From the NCBI GenBank assembly GCA_035517775.1, contig DATIYF010000093.1, positions 23,256-87,255 on the forward strand: DNA of 64,000 nt, read 5' to 3'. This DNA comes from DATIYF01 sp035517775. GTDB taxonomy: Bacteria; Acidobacteriota; Terriglobia; Terriglobales; Acidobacteriaceae. Below are positions 27,576 to 36,153 of this stretch, piece by piece (the first letter of the stretch is position 1; each line of letters begins with the position of its first letter). The notes beneath the pieces are model-generated. The model was not told where the DNA came from. It saw only the letters and a list, made by a program, of their open reading frames with translations, and searched no databases. Both the position numbers and the translations under genes were made by a program.

Positions 27576-28487
27576 ATGACCAGTCTGGGCAAGGTTATCC
27601 GGTCAGTGCAAGCTTTCGGCCGCGAGCTCTCCCGCAAATCAACCCCAGCCGTTTCCCAACCCCTGCCTGCTATCGGCCTCGCGCTGGGCGGCGGCTTCGC
27701 CCGCGGCATCGCCCACGTGGGCGTCCTCAAGGTGCTCGAGGAAGAAGGCATTCCCGTGCGTATGGTCGCGGGGACCAGCGTCGGCGCTCTCATCGGCGCC
27801 GCTTATTGCAGCGGCCTGACTCTTGCCGAGCTCGAAGCACTCTGCCACAAAGTCCGCTTTACTACGTTTGCCCGCTGGACCCTCTCGCGCTACGGCTTCG
27901 CCTCCAATGACCGCATGATCGCTTTTCTCACCCGCACGCTGAAGGTGCGGACCTTCGAAGAGCTGCGCATTCCCCTGGCCGTGACCGCCACCGACTTCAA
28001 CACCGGCGCCGGCGCGGTGTTTCACTCCGGTCCCATCATTGATCCGGTGCGCGCCAGCTGCGCCTATCCCGGCATGTTCCTGCCGGTGCAGATCGGCGGC
28101 CGCTGGCTGGTGGATGGCATGCTCTCCCATCCCGTGCCCTCGTCTCCGCTGCGTAAGTTGGGGGCCGAGCGCGTGCTTGCCGTGCACCTGCGCGGCCAGT
28201 GGTCTAAGACCACCGCCCCGCGGCATCTCTTCGACGTGATCGGCCAGTCTTTCGCCATTGCGCAGGATATGCTGGGCCCGGTCTGGCGAGGCGCCGCCGA
28301 CCTGGTGATTGAGCCCGATGTCGCCGGCTTCGACTACGACGACTTCAAGCGCGCCGGCGAGCTGATCCGCGTAGGCGAACTGGCTATGCGCCAGGCTTTG
28401 CCGCAAGTGCGCAGCTGGTTTCGCGAGAAGGCCGAGCGCAAAGCCCCCGCAATCATTGTCCGCCCCTCGCCCATGCCCGCCGACTGA
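27576..28487 (+). CDS. Patatin-like phospholipase
   Basis: Ser-Asp dyad lipid hydrolase of 303 residues (RssA/YchK type). The oxyanion loop GLALGGGFARGIAHVGVL is at 34-51, the nucleophile Ser68 lies in VAGTSVGALIG, and the catalytic Asp is in GGRWLVDGMLSHPVP near residue 180. No signal peptide is evident; these proteins are usually cytoplasmic or membrane-associated. The start chosen (GGGG 4 bp before ATG) is slightly downstream of an alternative ATG at 27564. Substrate unknown. Confidence 0.88.
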   Translation: MTSLGKVIRSVQAFGRELSRKSTPAVSQPLPAIGLALGGGFARGIAHVGVLKVLEEEGIPVRMVAGTSVGALIGAAYCSGLTLAELEALCHKVRFTTFARWTLSRYGFASNDRMIAFLTRTLKVRTFEELRIPLAVTATDFNTGAGAVFHSGPIIDPVRASCAYPGMFLPVQIGGRWLVDGMLSHPVPSSPLRKLGAERVLAVHLRGQWSKTTAPRHLFDVIGQSFAIAQDMLGPVWRGAADLVIEPDVAGFDYDDFKRAGELIRVGELAMRQALPQVRSWFREKAERKAPAIIVRPSPMPAD

Positions 28488-28498
28488 GAAGCTCGGGT

Positions 28499-29998
28499 TC
28501 AGGAGGGGGCGGAGGTCCAACCGTTGGCCGCTGCCACGCGCGCATACCACCTTCCAGATTCCTTCATCAAGCGCTTCTGCGTTTTGAAGTCCACGTAGGC
28601 CAGGCCGAAGCGCTGGCTGTAACCCGCATCCCATTCAAAGTTGTCCATCAGGGTCCAGGCGTGGTAACCGCGCACGTCAGCGCCATCGTGAATGGCGCGC
28701 GCCAGTTCACTCAAGTATCCCCGCAGATATGCAATCCGCTGCGCATCATTCACTACGCCTTGCGAATCCGGCAGGTCATTATAAGAACAGCCATTTTCTG
28801 TGATCTCAATCACCGGCCGGCGGTAGTCGCGGGTAATGCGCATCACCATGTCGTACATTGCTTTGGGCCAGACCTCCCAGCCGAAGCCGGTTTTCGGGCC
28901 TTGAGTTCCTCGCTCCATTTTTGCCGGCAGAAGCCAATATTGAGGAGTGAACAGGCGCTCGCCGGCGCTGGGCGCGGAAACAATCGTCCGGTCGTAAAGG
29001 TTGATGCCGAGGAAATCGAGCGGGGCGAGAACCTGCTCCATGTCGCCCGATTGGATGCCCATGAGGTACATCGCCACTGGAGCGAGCGCATCAGGATATC
29101 TTCCTTTAAGCGCGGGCTCGAGAAACCAAAGGTTGCGAAAACCATGGGCGCGCTGGGCAGCGATTTTATCTTCTTCCGAGTTCGAGGCCGGCTGGCACGG
29201 CGACAGATTGAACGCCGAGCCTACCCGAGACTTCGGCTGCGCCGCCTTCACGGCGCGAAAGCCCAGCCCCTGCGCCAGATTAGCGGTATGTGTGGCGCGC
29301 AATGCATCGTGGATACTTTTTCTTCCCGGCGCCTTGATTCCCTGCAAGTAGCCCTCGGTGGTGAAGCTGATGGCTTCGTTGAGCAGAATCCAATCGGCCA
29401 CGCGGTCGCCCAGGGCCCGCGCCACCAGCGCCGCATAATCGGCAAAGCGCCAAGCGGTATCGCGATTCGGCCAGCCGCCGGCCTCTTCCAGCTTCTGCGG
29501 AAGGTCCCAGTGATAGAGAGTGGCCAGCGGGCGAATCTTCGCTTCGAGCAGCGCATCCACCAGGCGGCTGTAGAAATCCATCCCTTTGGGATTCGCCGAA
29601 CCCACGCCGGCCGGCTGAATGCGCGGCCAGGAGAGGGAAAAGCGATAGCTGTTGAGATTCAGCTCGCGCATCAGGGCGAGATCGTCGCGCCAGCGATGGT
29701 AAGAGTCGCAGGCCACGTCGCCGGTATCGCCATTCTTGATCTTTCCCGGCGTATGCGCGAAGCGGTCCCAGATGGATTCGCCCTTTCCATCTTCGTTCCA
29801 TGCGCCTTCAATCTGATAGGCGGCGGTGGCCGCTCCCCAGAAAAATCCTTTGGGAAACGCTGCGGAAGCAGTCGGCGGCCGAGCCGGCAGATTCATCGGC
29901 AGTTCGAAGCCCATCGCCTTAGCAGAGGCCGCCCCCAAACTAAACTGCAGGAATTTTCGACGTGTGAAGCCGGCACGGGCAGCGTTTTCGCGGTTCAA
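28499..29998 (-). CDS. Tat-exported glycoside hydrolase family 1 beta-glucosidase
   Basis: Family 1 glycosidase of 499 residues, probably a beta-glucosidase, exported by the Tat pathway as shown by the twin-Arg signal FTRRKFLQFSLGAASAKA. The TIM barrel begins at FPKGFFWGAATAAYQIEGAW. The nucleophile Glu is in EITENGCSY; the acid/base Glu is in ILLNEAISF, where Ala replaces the usual Pro of NEP. The start is a TTG at 29998, just after the stop of the upstream gene; a GTG at 30034 would overlap that gene. The two genes probably share a transcript. Confidence 0.85.
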   Translation of the reverse strand: MNRENAARAGFTRRKFLQFSLGAASAKAMGFELPMNLPARPPTASAAFPKGFFWGAATAAYQIEGAWNEDGKGESIWDRFAHTPGKIKNGDTGDVACDSYHRWRDDLALMRELNLNSYRFSLSWPRIQPAGVGSANPKGMDFYSRLVDALLEAKIRPLATLYHWDLPQKLEEAGGWPNRDTAWRFADYAALVARALGDRVADWILLNEAISFTTEGYLQGIKAPGRKSIHDALRATHTANLAQGLGFRAVKAAQPKSRVGSAFNLSPCQPASNSEEDKIAAQRAHGFRNLWFLEPALKGRYPDALAPVAMYLMGIQSGDMEQVLAPLDFLGINLYDRTIVSAPSAGERLFTPQYWLLPAKMERGTQGPKTGFGWEVWPKAMYDMVMRITRDYRRPVIEITENGCSYNDLPDSQGVVNDAQRIAYLRGYLSELARAIHDGADVRGYHAWTLMDNFEWDAGYSQRFGLAYVDFKTQKRLMKESGRWYARVAAANGWTSAPS

Positions 29999-30000
29999 AT

Positions 30001-31443
30001 CTACGACCCTGGCGTGCCCTGGAACAAGGGCCACACTTGATCGCCGATCAGGCGAAAAATGGTGTACGCTTTGCCCGCCTCAGAGATCGTGCGGAAAAGA
30101 AGTTCGCCTCGTCCGTCGCCGTCGGCGTCCACCGCGTCAATAAATTCATAGCGGGCCAGCAGATCGAGATGATGATCGTCGGTCACCTGCGAAAAAGCTT
30201 TGTGCAGGTCGCCGTAAATATCGGCGTGCGCCACTTCGGCCACGTAATACTGGAATCCCGCGGGGGCCCTGGCCGTCTGCGGCATACGCGCCGTGGCGGT
30301 TAAAACCGCGACCGGTTCGTTGCTCAGCGAAAGATCGAGTACGTGAAGTTGTATGTTGTCGAAAACAGGCTGGGGCGGTTTTGCTTTGCCACGCTGAGTC
30401 GCGTGCCTGGGCTCGGCGGGGCCCACCGTTTCTGACCATAGTTGTTGCACCCGGGCGAGAACGTCGGCCGCCGCCATCGCCAGAATTTTCTTGCGGAGTT
30501 GCTGCTCCTCCTCCGGCTTCATGGGATAGGTATAGGGATGCGGCTCCGGGCCGCCCGCATCGGAGATGGCGGGAATCACCTGCACGCCGGAGGAATTCGT
30601 TGCTGCGGCCGCCGGAGCATGGGGGCTGGCCGAGCCTTTCACCGGCGGTGTTTTCGGCGGAGTCGTCCACTGCACTTTGCCGCGCTCCAGGACCGGGCGG
30701 TAAACGTCCTGCTGATCGGCTGAGGGCGGAGTAGTGCCGGCCTTAGTGGTGGATGGTTGCTGCGGAGGTGGAGGCGTAGAGGCAGACTGTGCCGGCGGGG
30801 CAGAAGCCGTCGTCGAAGCCGAAGTTGCTGCCGGCGGAGGCGAGGCCGAGGTGGAGGTCGAACCCGAGGTGGAGGTCGAACCCGAGGCCTGCGCATTTGC
30901 AGGCCCGGGCGGCTTCGGCTTTTCTGACTCTGGCCGGCGCAGCTTCGGCGGCCCTGAGTCTTTTTCTTCGATGTCGCGCGGCGCCGATTCCGCTACCTGG
31001 CCCTTCGATCGCGGCTTGGAGCCGGCGGGCTGGAAGGTGCCCTCCGCCATCCAGGTGTTGTTGTGGCTCTGCAGGTCTCCGGTGATGGTGAACAATCCCA
31101 GGGAAGCGCCTGTGCGCTCGGCCTCGTACACCGTGCCCGGCTCCAGCGCCATGGGCACGGGCGAAGCTTTATAAACGCCGGCATCGTAGAACTCGCCGTC
31201 GTACATGATGACGACAGGGACGAGATGGGCCTTGCCGTTGGGCGCCATCTCCAGCAGGCCGAGAGCCCGCGGACCCTTATCCGGCTTAGGGGCGCGCGGC
31301 GTTTGAGCGAATAAGGCCGGAGCCGCCAGCCAGGCCAGGGCCGCGAAGATGACGGCCCGCCGCGCCTTGCGATATAACCTTGGACCAGCCGCCGAGCCCG
31401 TTTCTGAACCGAACAATGCCCGGCTGGGAGAAGAGACTGCCAT
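30001..31443 (-). CDS. Secreted Pro/Ser/Thr-rich protein, function unknown
   Basis: Exported protein of about 480 residues with signal peptide RRAVIFAALAWLAAPALFA. Residues 40-140 form a globular domain, 145-270 a low-complexity linker rich in Pro, Ser, Thr and Ala, and 290-480 a C-terminal domain (DIYGDLHKAFSQVTDDHHLD, FIDAVDADGDGRGELLFRT). The DADGDGRGEL segment resembles a calcium-binding or FG-GAP loop. The N-terminus is uncertain: ATG at 31443 shares a CATG with the bcp start on the other strand, and no ribosome-binding site precedes it or the ATG at 31449. It appears coupled to the glycosidase gene that follows it. Confidence 0.6.
   Translation of the reverse strand: MAVSSPSRALFGSETGSAAGPRLYRKARRAVIFAALAWLAAPALFAQTPRAPKPDKGPRALGLLEMAPNGKAHLVPVVIMYDGEFYDAGVYKASPVPMALEPGTVYEAERTGASLGLFTITGDLQSHNNTWMAEGTFQPAGSKPRSKGQVAESAPRDIEEKDSGPPKLRRPESEKPKPPGPANAQASGSTSTSGSTSTSASPPPAATSASTTASAPPAQSASTPPPPQQPSTTKAGTTPPSADQQDVYRPVLERGKVQWTTPPKTPPVKGSASPHAPAAAATNSSGVQVIPAISDAGGPEPHPYTYPMKPEEEQQLRKKILAMAAADVLARVQQLWSETVGPAEPRHATQRGKAKPPQPVFDNIQLHVLDLSLSNEPVAVLTATARMPQTARAPAGFQYYVAEVAHADIYGDLHKAFSQVTDDHHLDLLARYEFIDAVDADGDGRGELLFRTISEAGKAYTIFRLIGDQVWPLFQGTPGS
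30848..30883. repeat. 18-bp tandem repeat inside the secreted protein gene
   Basis: Two identical 18-bp units, 30848-30865 and 30866-30883, encode the repeated GSTSTS of the low-complexity linker. Length here could vary between strains by slippage. Confidence 0.85.
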
Positions 31444-31915
31444 GGACATTAATGATAAAGCCCCGGACTTTACTTTGCCCGACCAGAATGGAGAAAAGAT
31501 TTCATTGAAGAATTACCGCGGGAAATACGTGGTGCTTTACTTCTATCCGCGGGCCGATACCCCCGGCTGCACGGTTGAGGCCTGCGAGTTTCGCGACACC
31601 TACAAGAAGATTGAAAAGACCGGCGCGGTGATTCTGGGTATTTCGCCCGACACGCCAAAGGCGCAGAAGAAATTCGAAGAGAAATACGATCTGCCGTTTA
31701 CGCTACTGGCCGACGCCGACAAGGAAGTGTGCAACCTCTTCGGCGTAATTCAGGAAAAGAACATGTACGGCAAGAAGGTGATGGGAGTGGCGCGCACCAC
31801 CTTCATCATCGGGCCGGATGGAAAGATCAAGCACATCTTCCACAAAGTGAAGCCGCAGGGCCACGCGGAGGAGGTGCTGGATTATTTGAAGGGCGCAATG
31901 AAGGGCGCGGCCTAG
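31442..31915 (+). CDS. bcp: Thioredoxin-dependent peroxiredoxin (Bcp/PrxQ)
   Basis: Peroxiredoxin of 157 residues that reduces peroxides. The peroxidatic Cys43 is in DTPGCTVEACEF, with the resolving Cys48 five residues on, the PrxQ arrangement. The C-terminus has RTTFIIGPDGKIKHIF. The ATG (GGGAGAAGAG upstream) is the accepted start; the frame is open for another 31 codons upstream but these look non-coding. It is divergent from the secreted protein gene, with which it shares overlapping start codons. Confidence 0.93.
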   Translation: MDINDKAPDFTLPDQNGEKISLKNYRGKYVVLYFYPRADTPGCTVEACEFRDTYKKIEKTGAVILGISPDTPKAQKKFEEKYDLPFTLLADADKEVCNLFGVIQEKNMYGKKVMGVARTTFIIGPDGKIKHIFHKVKPQGHAEEVLDYLKGAMKGAA

Positions 31916-31944
31916 CGCGCCCCGCGCTCGAGTTGCCGGTGTGC

Positions 31945-32026
31945 TTGTCATTCCAAGGGACTTTCGTCCGCTGGAATCCACTTCTGGTAGTGCACAGCAG
32001 ATTCCTCGCCGCTCTCGGAATGACAA
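31945..32026. repeat. CATTCC-type inverted repeat, copy 1
   Basis: TTGTCATTCC at 31945-31954 pairs with GGAATGACAA at 32017-32026. The inner part contains AGCAGATTCCTCG, shared with the copy at 43101-43185. It lies between bcp and the VOC gene, which are convergent. Part of a dispersed family. Confidence 0.7.
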
Positions 32027-32054
32027 ACCGCTTACCGCACGAGAGCCGCCGGGT

Positions 32055-32432
32055 TCACGAAACATGCTGGCTGATGGAAAGGACATTTCCGTCGGGGTCC
32101 TTGAACCACGCGACTTTGTCGCCCGAAGGCGCAGTCCAGATTCCCAACCCCTGATCCTGGGCGAAGGGATACTTTTCCAGAACGACCCCTCGTTCGCTCA
32201 GCCATTTGGCCACGGCCTCGACATTTTGCACTTCCCAACCCAGAATGGTCCCCTGGAGAGGCTTGAAAGCAGCTATTTTGGCGACTCTGACCATATGCCC
32301 GCCTGTGCGCATCACCAGTGCAAACTGATCGAGACTCACGAATTCGAGACCGAGCTTACCTTCATAAAAAGCGCGCGCCTTCTCATAGTCCGTGGTGGGC
32401 ACAAAGCCAATCAACTTTCCCGAATCCAGCAT
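32055..32432 (-). CDS. VOC-family (glyoxalase/bleomycin-resistance-like) protein
   Basis: Small vicinal-oxygen-chelate protein of 125 residues, with the family pattern of a beta-alpha-beta-beta-beta module repeated (KLIGFVPTTDYEKARAFYEG at 6-25, and later WTAPSGDKVAWFKDPDGNVL). The family includes lyases, dioxygenases and drug-binding proteins; no function is assigned. The ATG has a strong GGGAGG upstream. It is divergent from an AraC-type regulator, 74 bp away, which may control it. Confidence 0.8.
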   Translation of the reverse strand: MLDSGKLIGFVPTTDYEKARAFYEGKLGLEFVSLDQFALVMRTGGHMVRVAKIAAFKPLQGTILGWEVQNVEAVAKWLSERGVVLEKYPFAQDQGLGIWTAPSGDKVAWFKDPDGNVLSISQHVS

Positions 32433-32506
32433 GGCGCACCTCCCGCCGTTGTGTTTGCATGAATAACACTTGTGCTGCGCACCGGTTCTCGCTAAAGTGA
32501 CAAAAA

Positions 32507-33346
32507 ATGTCGCACAGGTGTCATAGCGTACTGTATGCCAGGAATGGCCGGCTGGTGGGCGAGATCACCAGCGTCACCGCCGAGTTCCAGGATGGCCACG
32601 TGATCCCCGAGCATCTGCATCCCGAGGACCAGTTGCTCTTTGCCTCGAGTGGCGTAATGACGCTGCGGACCCGGGAGAGCTTCTGGATCGTGCCTCCTTT
32701 GCGGGCCGTATGGATCCCGGCGGAGACGCCGCACCGGGTGGCGATGTCAGGGCCGGTTTCCATGCGGACGCTGTATCTTCTGCCCGCGCTCTGCCGTGCT
32801 CTTCCGCGCAAGTGTTTTGTGATGAACGTATCGGGGCTGCTGCGAGAGCTCATCCTGCACGTGTGCAGATGCAAAAGGCTGAACAAGAAAGTCAGCTCAG
32901 AGAGGCGAATGGCAGAGCTCCTGGTCGAGCAATTGAAACAGGCCAGCCGCGCGCCCCTGCATCTGCCACAACCGGCAGACCGCCGGGCGATGCGCGTGGC
33001 GGGGGTGTTGTTGCGGGATCCCGCCGATGAAACGCCGCTCGAGCACCTTTGCCGGGAGTGCGGCGCCAGCAAGCGGACGATTCAGCGGCTTTTCCTTGAC
33101 GAAACCCAAATGACTTTTGCCCGCTGGCGCCAGCAGTTGCGGCTGCTCCACGGCCTGCAGTTGCTGGCGCGCGGCGAGAAGGTGTCCGCGGCCGCGATGG
33201 ATTCCGGCTACAGCAGCGCCAGTGCATTCATCTCTATGTTCCGCCGGGAACTGGGAAGCACGCCGCGGCGCTACATGGGGCTCTCATCGGGCAGGGGGTC
33301 GAGATCAGGCCGGCGCCGGATGGCAAGTGGTGATCCGGAACCATGA
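32507..33346 (+). CDS. AraC-family transcriptional regulator
   Basis: Regulator of 279 residues with an N-terminal cupin-like ligand domain (VIPEHLHPEDQLLFASSGVM near 32-51) and a C-terminal double helix-turn-helix (LCRECGASKRTIQRLFLDET, then VSAAAMDSGYSSASAFISMF and FRRELGSTPRRYMG). Its target is not shown; the divergent VOC gene and the coupled DNA repair gene are candidates. Its stop overlaps the start of the 3-methyladenine glycosylase gene by 4 bp (ATGA). Confidence 0.88.
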   Translation: MSHRCHSVLYARNGRLVGEITSVTAEFQDGHVIPEHLHPEDQLLFASSGVMTLRTRESFWIVPPLRAVWIPAETPHRVAMSGPVSMRTLYLLPALCRALPRKCFVMNVSGLLRELILHVCRCKRLNKKVSSERRMAELLVEQLKQASRAPLHLPQPADRRAMRVAGVLLRDPADETPLEHLCRECGASKRTIQRLFLDETQMTFARWRQQLRLLHGLQLLARGEKVSAAAMDSGYSSASAFISMFRRELGSTPRRYMGLSSGRGSRSGRRRMASGDPEP

Positions 33347-33975
33347 AGCCGCCCGGAGCAGTTCGCCAGCCGCTGCCGCGCATTTTCTTCGACGTGGGCC
33401 CGCGAAGGGTTTCTCGCGCGCTGCTTGGCAAAGTGCTGATGCGCCGCGAGGGAAAGACGCTGCTCGCCGGCCGCATCGTGGAAGTGGAAGCCTATCTCGG
33501 CGCCGACGATGCTGCCGCCCATTCTGCCGCCGGACCCACCGCCCGCAATGCGGTGCTGTTCGGGCCGCCCGGCCACGCCTACGTGTATTTCATCTATGGC
33601 AATCATTACTGCCTGAACGTTTCTTGTCTGCCCGATGGCGTCGCCGGCGGGATTCTGTTCCGCGCCCTCGAGCCGCTCCAGGGCCTTGAGGAGATGGCGC
33701 AGCGCCGGGGAATTTCTATCAAGGGCTCTCGCGACTTGCGCAGCCTGACCAGCGGCCCAGGAAGGCTGGCCGAGGCATTTGGCATCACCCGCGAGCGCGA
33801 CAACGGAAAAGATCTGACCGCCGCTAGTTCCGATCTCTGGCTCGCCGACGACGGCTTTCGAGTGCGCAGGGTGCAGGTCACTCCGCGGATCGGGATCAAC
33901 AAGGCAGTGGAATTGCCGCTGCGCTATATCATCGCCGGGAATGATTTTGTTTCTGGGCGGGGAAACCGCCAATAA
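33343..33975 (+). CDS. 3-methyladenine DNA glycosylase (AAG/MPG family)
   Basis: DNA repair enzyme of 210 residues that excises alkylated purines. The family motifs are visible: LAGRIVEVEAYLGADDAAAH (catalytic Glu in EVEAY), VLFGPPGHAYVYFIYGNHYC and LNVSCLPDGVAGGILFRALE. Length is normal. It is coupled to the AraC regulator by a 4-bp overlap. An AraC regulator coupled to an alkylation-repair gene recalls Ada-type control, but no Ada domain or methyl-acceptor Cys module is present. Confidence 0.92.
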   Translation: MKPPGAVRQPLPRIFFDVGPRRVSRALLGKVLMRREGKTLLAGRIVEVEAYLGADDAAAHSAAGPTARNAVLFGPPGHAYVYFIYGNHYCLNVSCLPDGVAGGILFRALEPLQGLEEMAQRRGISIKGSRDLRSLTSGPGRLAEAFGITRERDNGKDLTAASSDLWLADDGFRVRRVQVTPRIGINKAVELPLRYIIAGNDFVSGRGNRQ

Positions 33976-34092
33976 CGCCGCGAGATTTCTGGCCGCGCTT
34001 GAACTCTGCGAAGGGGCTAACCGGCCGGGTGAAACGCGTCTGTTGCAATCTTAGCGTTTTACAACCCGCCTCCCACAATTTAGGGTTTTGCA

Positions 34093-35118
34093 ATGCGCGT
34101 CCTCCTGATAGGCGGCAATGGGTTTATTGGAAGGCCGCTGACGCGCCAGTTGACGGAAGCCGGGCACGAGGTTGCCATCTTCCACCGCAGCGCGGAGCAT
34201 TCGCCGGTTCTCCCGGCCCCCCAAATCCACGGCGATCGCAACCGGCTGGCCGATTACGAAACCGAAATTCGCCAGTTCGCTCCGCAAGTGATCGTGGATA
34301 TGGTTTTGAGTTCCGGACCGCAGGCAGAGGCCTCGGCCGCCTTCGCCGCGAAGTTGCAGGCGCGGCTGGTGGCGGTGAGCAGCATGGACGTGTACCGCGC
34401 CTGGGGAGTCATGCATGGCACCGAGCCGGGCGATCTGGAGCCGCTGCCGATCACAGAGGACTCTGCGCTCCGCAGGAGTGGACGAACCTATCCGCCGGAA
34501 GTAGTCGAGAAGATGAAGCCGATTTTCACCTGGCTGAATGAAGCTTACGACAAGGTCGAGGTGGAACGGGCGATGATGGGAGTGGCCGGCAATACAGTAA
34601 TTCGATTGCCGATGGTGTACGGCCCGGGGGATCGGCTGCACCGCATGTACGGGATTTTGAAGCGAATCGCTGACGGACGCCCGGCCATCATTATGGCCGA
34701 GAATTACGCCGCCTGGCGCGGTCCGCGCGGTTACGTGGAGAACGTGGCGCATGCGATTGCCCTGGCCGCGACTTCCAGGCAGGCCGCCGGACGCACCTAC
34801 CAGGTTTGCGACGAACCAACCCTCACCGAGCTTGAATGGCAGAAAAAAATCGCCGCTCACGCCGGCTGGGGCGGCCGGTTTGTCACCTTGCCCCGAGAAA
34901 AGACACCAAAGCATTTGATGATACCGGGCAACACCGCCCAGCACGTGGTGGCAAGCAGCCAGCGCATTCGCAGCGAGCTTGGATACAAGGAGGTCGTTGA
35001 GGCCGGGGAAGCGCTGCGCCGCACAATTCTATGGGAGCAGGCCAATCCTCCCGAAGAGCAGAGCTTTCACCAGTTTGACTACGAAGCAGAAGATTCCGCG
35101 CTGCAAGAGTGTGTTTAA
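34093..35118 (+). CDS. NAD-dependent epimerase/dehydratase-family protein
   Basis: Extended short-chain dehydrogenase of 341 residues, beginning with the Rossmann motif MRVLLIGGNGFIGRPLTRQL. The rest follows the epimerase fold (VIVDMVLSS, VVAGNTVIRLPMVYGPGDRL segment as VIRLPMVYGPGDRLH). The usual active-site YxxxK is not obvious: the segment near residues 150-155 reads LNEAYDKVEVE, which contains Y-x-x-x-E. It resembles isoflavone-reductase-like or ribosome-associated CSP41-like members. Substrate unknown; stands alone. Confidence 0.75.
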   Translation: MRVLLIGGNGFIGRPLTRQLTEAGHEVAIFHRSAEHSPVLPAPQIHGDRNRLADYETEIRQFAPQVIVDMVLSSGPQAEASAAFAAKLQARLVAVSSMDVYRAWGVMHGTEPGDLEPLPITEDSALRRSGRTYPPEVVEKMKPIFTWLNEAYDKVEVERAMMGVAGNTVIRLPMVYGPGDRLHRMYGILKRIADGRPAIIMAENYAAWRGPRGYVENVAHAIALAATSRQAAGRTYQVCDEPTLTELEWQKKIAAHAGWGGRFVTLPREKTPKHLMIPGNTAQHVVASSQRIRSELGYKEVVEAGEALRRTILWEQANPPEEQSFHQFDYEAEDSALQECV

Positions 35119-35133
35119 GATAACTCGGCCACG

Positions 35134-35382
35134 CTACTCTTTCAGCGGCACGATCAGTTTTTCTCCCTGGCAGAAGGTGGCTACATGCAGCGGCGCGCCC
35201 TGCGGGTCAGTGATGTACATCACCGGGCCGTAGCAGTACACGGCATGTCCGGTATCGGCGAAGTACCACACCCCGCCTTTGCGGGCCTCCTGCACGGGCC
35301 GGGTCTCCACCGGCTGAGGCAGCGGCGCCTTGGGAGCGCCGGGAAGGGTGAAAGTTAGAAACAGCAGTGCGAGGACCTTCAT
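35134..35382 (-). CDS. Small exported protein, function unknown
   Basis: Predicted exported protein of 82 residues with a signal peptide (MKVLALLFLTFTLPGAPKAP) and a compact Tyr/Gly-rich body (KGGVWYFADTGHAVYCYGPV). It is convergent with the epimerase-family gene, 15 bp away, and lies downstream of another small membrane-protein gene, 25 bp away, with which it may be cotranscribed. No family recognised. Confidence 0.6.
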   Translation of the reverse strand: MKVLALLFLTFTLPGAPKAPLPQPVETRPVQEARKGGVWYFADTGHAVYCYGPVMYITDPQGAPLHVATFCQGEKLIVPLKE

Positions 35383-35407
35383 GGGCTCGTCTCTGGGTGT
35401 CTCCGGA

Positions 35408-35911
35408 CTAGATCAGATTCGTGGCCCGGCGCACATCCGCCTCATCCGACGTCATCTTGGGCGGCCTTAGCGGGGCCTGTCTCTGGAACTTCTGCGAGTT
35501 GCGCTTGCTGCCAGCTTCCTGTTGGGGGGGGACTGTACCGGGGTGTTTCTGGGTCGGGTCAACCTGGGCGAACGGGGTCGAGGGCGTCTGGGATAACGGG
35601 GCATGAGCCTGAGAACGGGGTGTGACCGGGTGATGCATCTCGTGACTGCGCAGCGCATTCAGCGTGGCAGTATCGCGAAACAGTTCGTGAATCAGATTCC
35701 GCTGTACCGTAATGGTTCGGCCCTGCTCTACCACGAGCATGGCCATGAGGCCGTAGGAAACCAGGAACAGAACCACCAGGACCGGGAGCAACGTGTGCTT
35801 AGGCTTCTGTGGAGCCAACATCGCGTGTTCTGGTTGTAGGTTCAGCAACGGGTGCTCCTGTTCTATGCCCCTAGGCCGCAGGCACAGTGACAAAAGCAGC
35901 TTGGACACCAT
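35408..35911 (-). CDS. Predicted membrane protein, function unknown
   Basis: Hypothetical protein of 167 residues (or 137 if translation begins at the ATG 30 codons later, at 35821). One transmembrane segment (HTLLPVLVVLFLVSYGLMAM) is followed by a Gln/Arg-rich stretch and a low-complexity Pro/Ser/Thr tail. The first ATG is favoured by GGAG about 10 bp upstream, which lies within a 19-bp near-palindrome. Recalled to resemble a small acidobacterial family starting MLAPQKPKHTLLPVL, which would favour the later start. No function known. Confidence 0.55.
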   Translation of the reverse strand: MVSKLLLSLCLRPRGIEQEHPLLNLQPEHAMLAPQKPKHTLLPVLVVLFLVSYGLMAMLVVEQGRTITVQRNLIHELFRDTATLNALRSHEMHHPVTPRSQAHAPLSQTPSTPFAQVDPTQKHPGTVPPQQEAGSKRNSQKFQRQAPLRPPKMTSDEADVRRATNLI

Positions 35912-35929
35912 TACGGGAATTCTCCGTAA
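35911..35929. promoter_or_regulatory. 19-bp near-palindrome over the ribosome-binding site
   Basis: TTACGGGAATTCTCCGTAA at 35911-35929 is a near-perfect palindrome immediately upstream of an ATG on the minus strand and contains the GGAG ribosome-binding site. A second hairpin, ATGAG-ttag-CTCAT, lies at 35944-35957. It could be an operator or an RNA hairpin hiding the start; inferred. Confidence 0.4.
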
Positions 35930-36153
35930 ATGGTTCTAGTTAAATGAGTTAGCTCATATACAGGGAAGGGTTCTCCGGAAAAGAAGTGCAAGTCATTTCA
36001 CATTATGGGTAACCGGGTTTTGTTACTTTGCGGCGGCAAAGAGGGCGGCGTTCATCTTCATCTTGGCGCCACGACAAGAAGGCTGAGAATCCATGTCAAC
36101 CGCACCCTCCGCCAAGGCATCTGACCGAACGCCGCTTCTGTCGGGGTTCCCCC

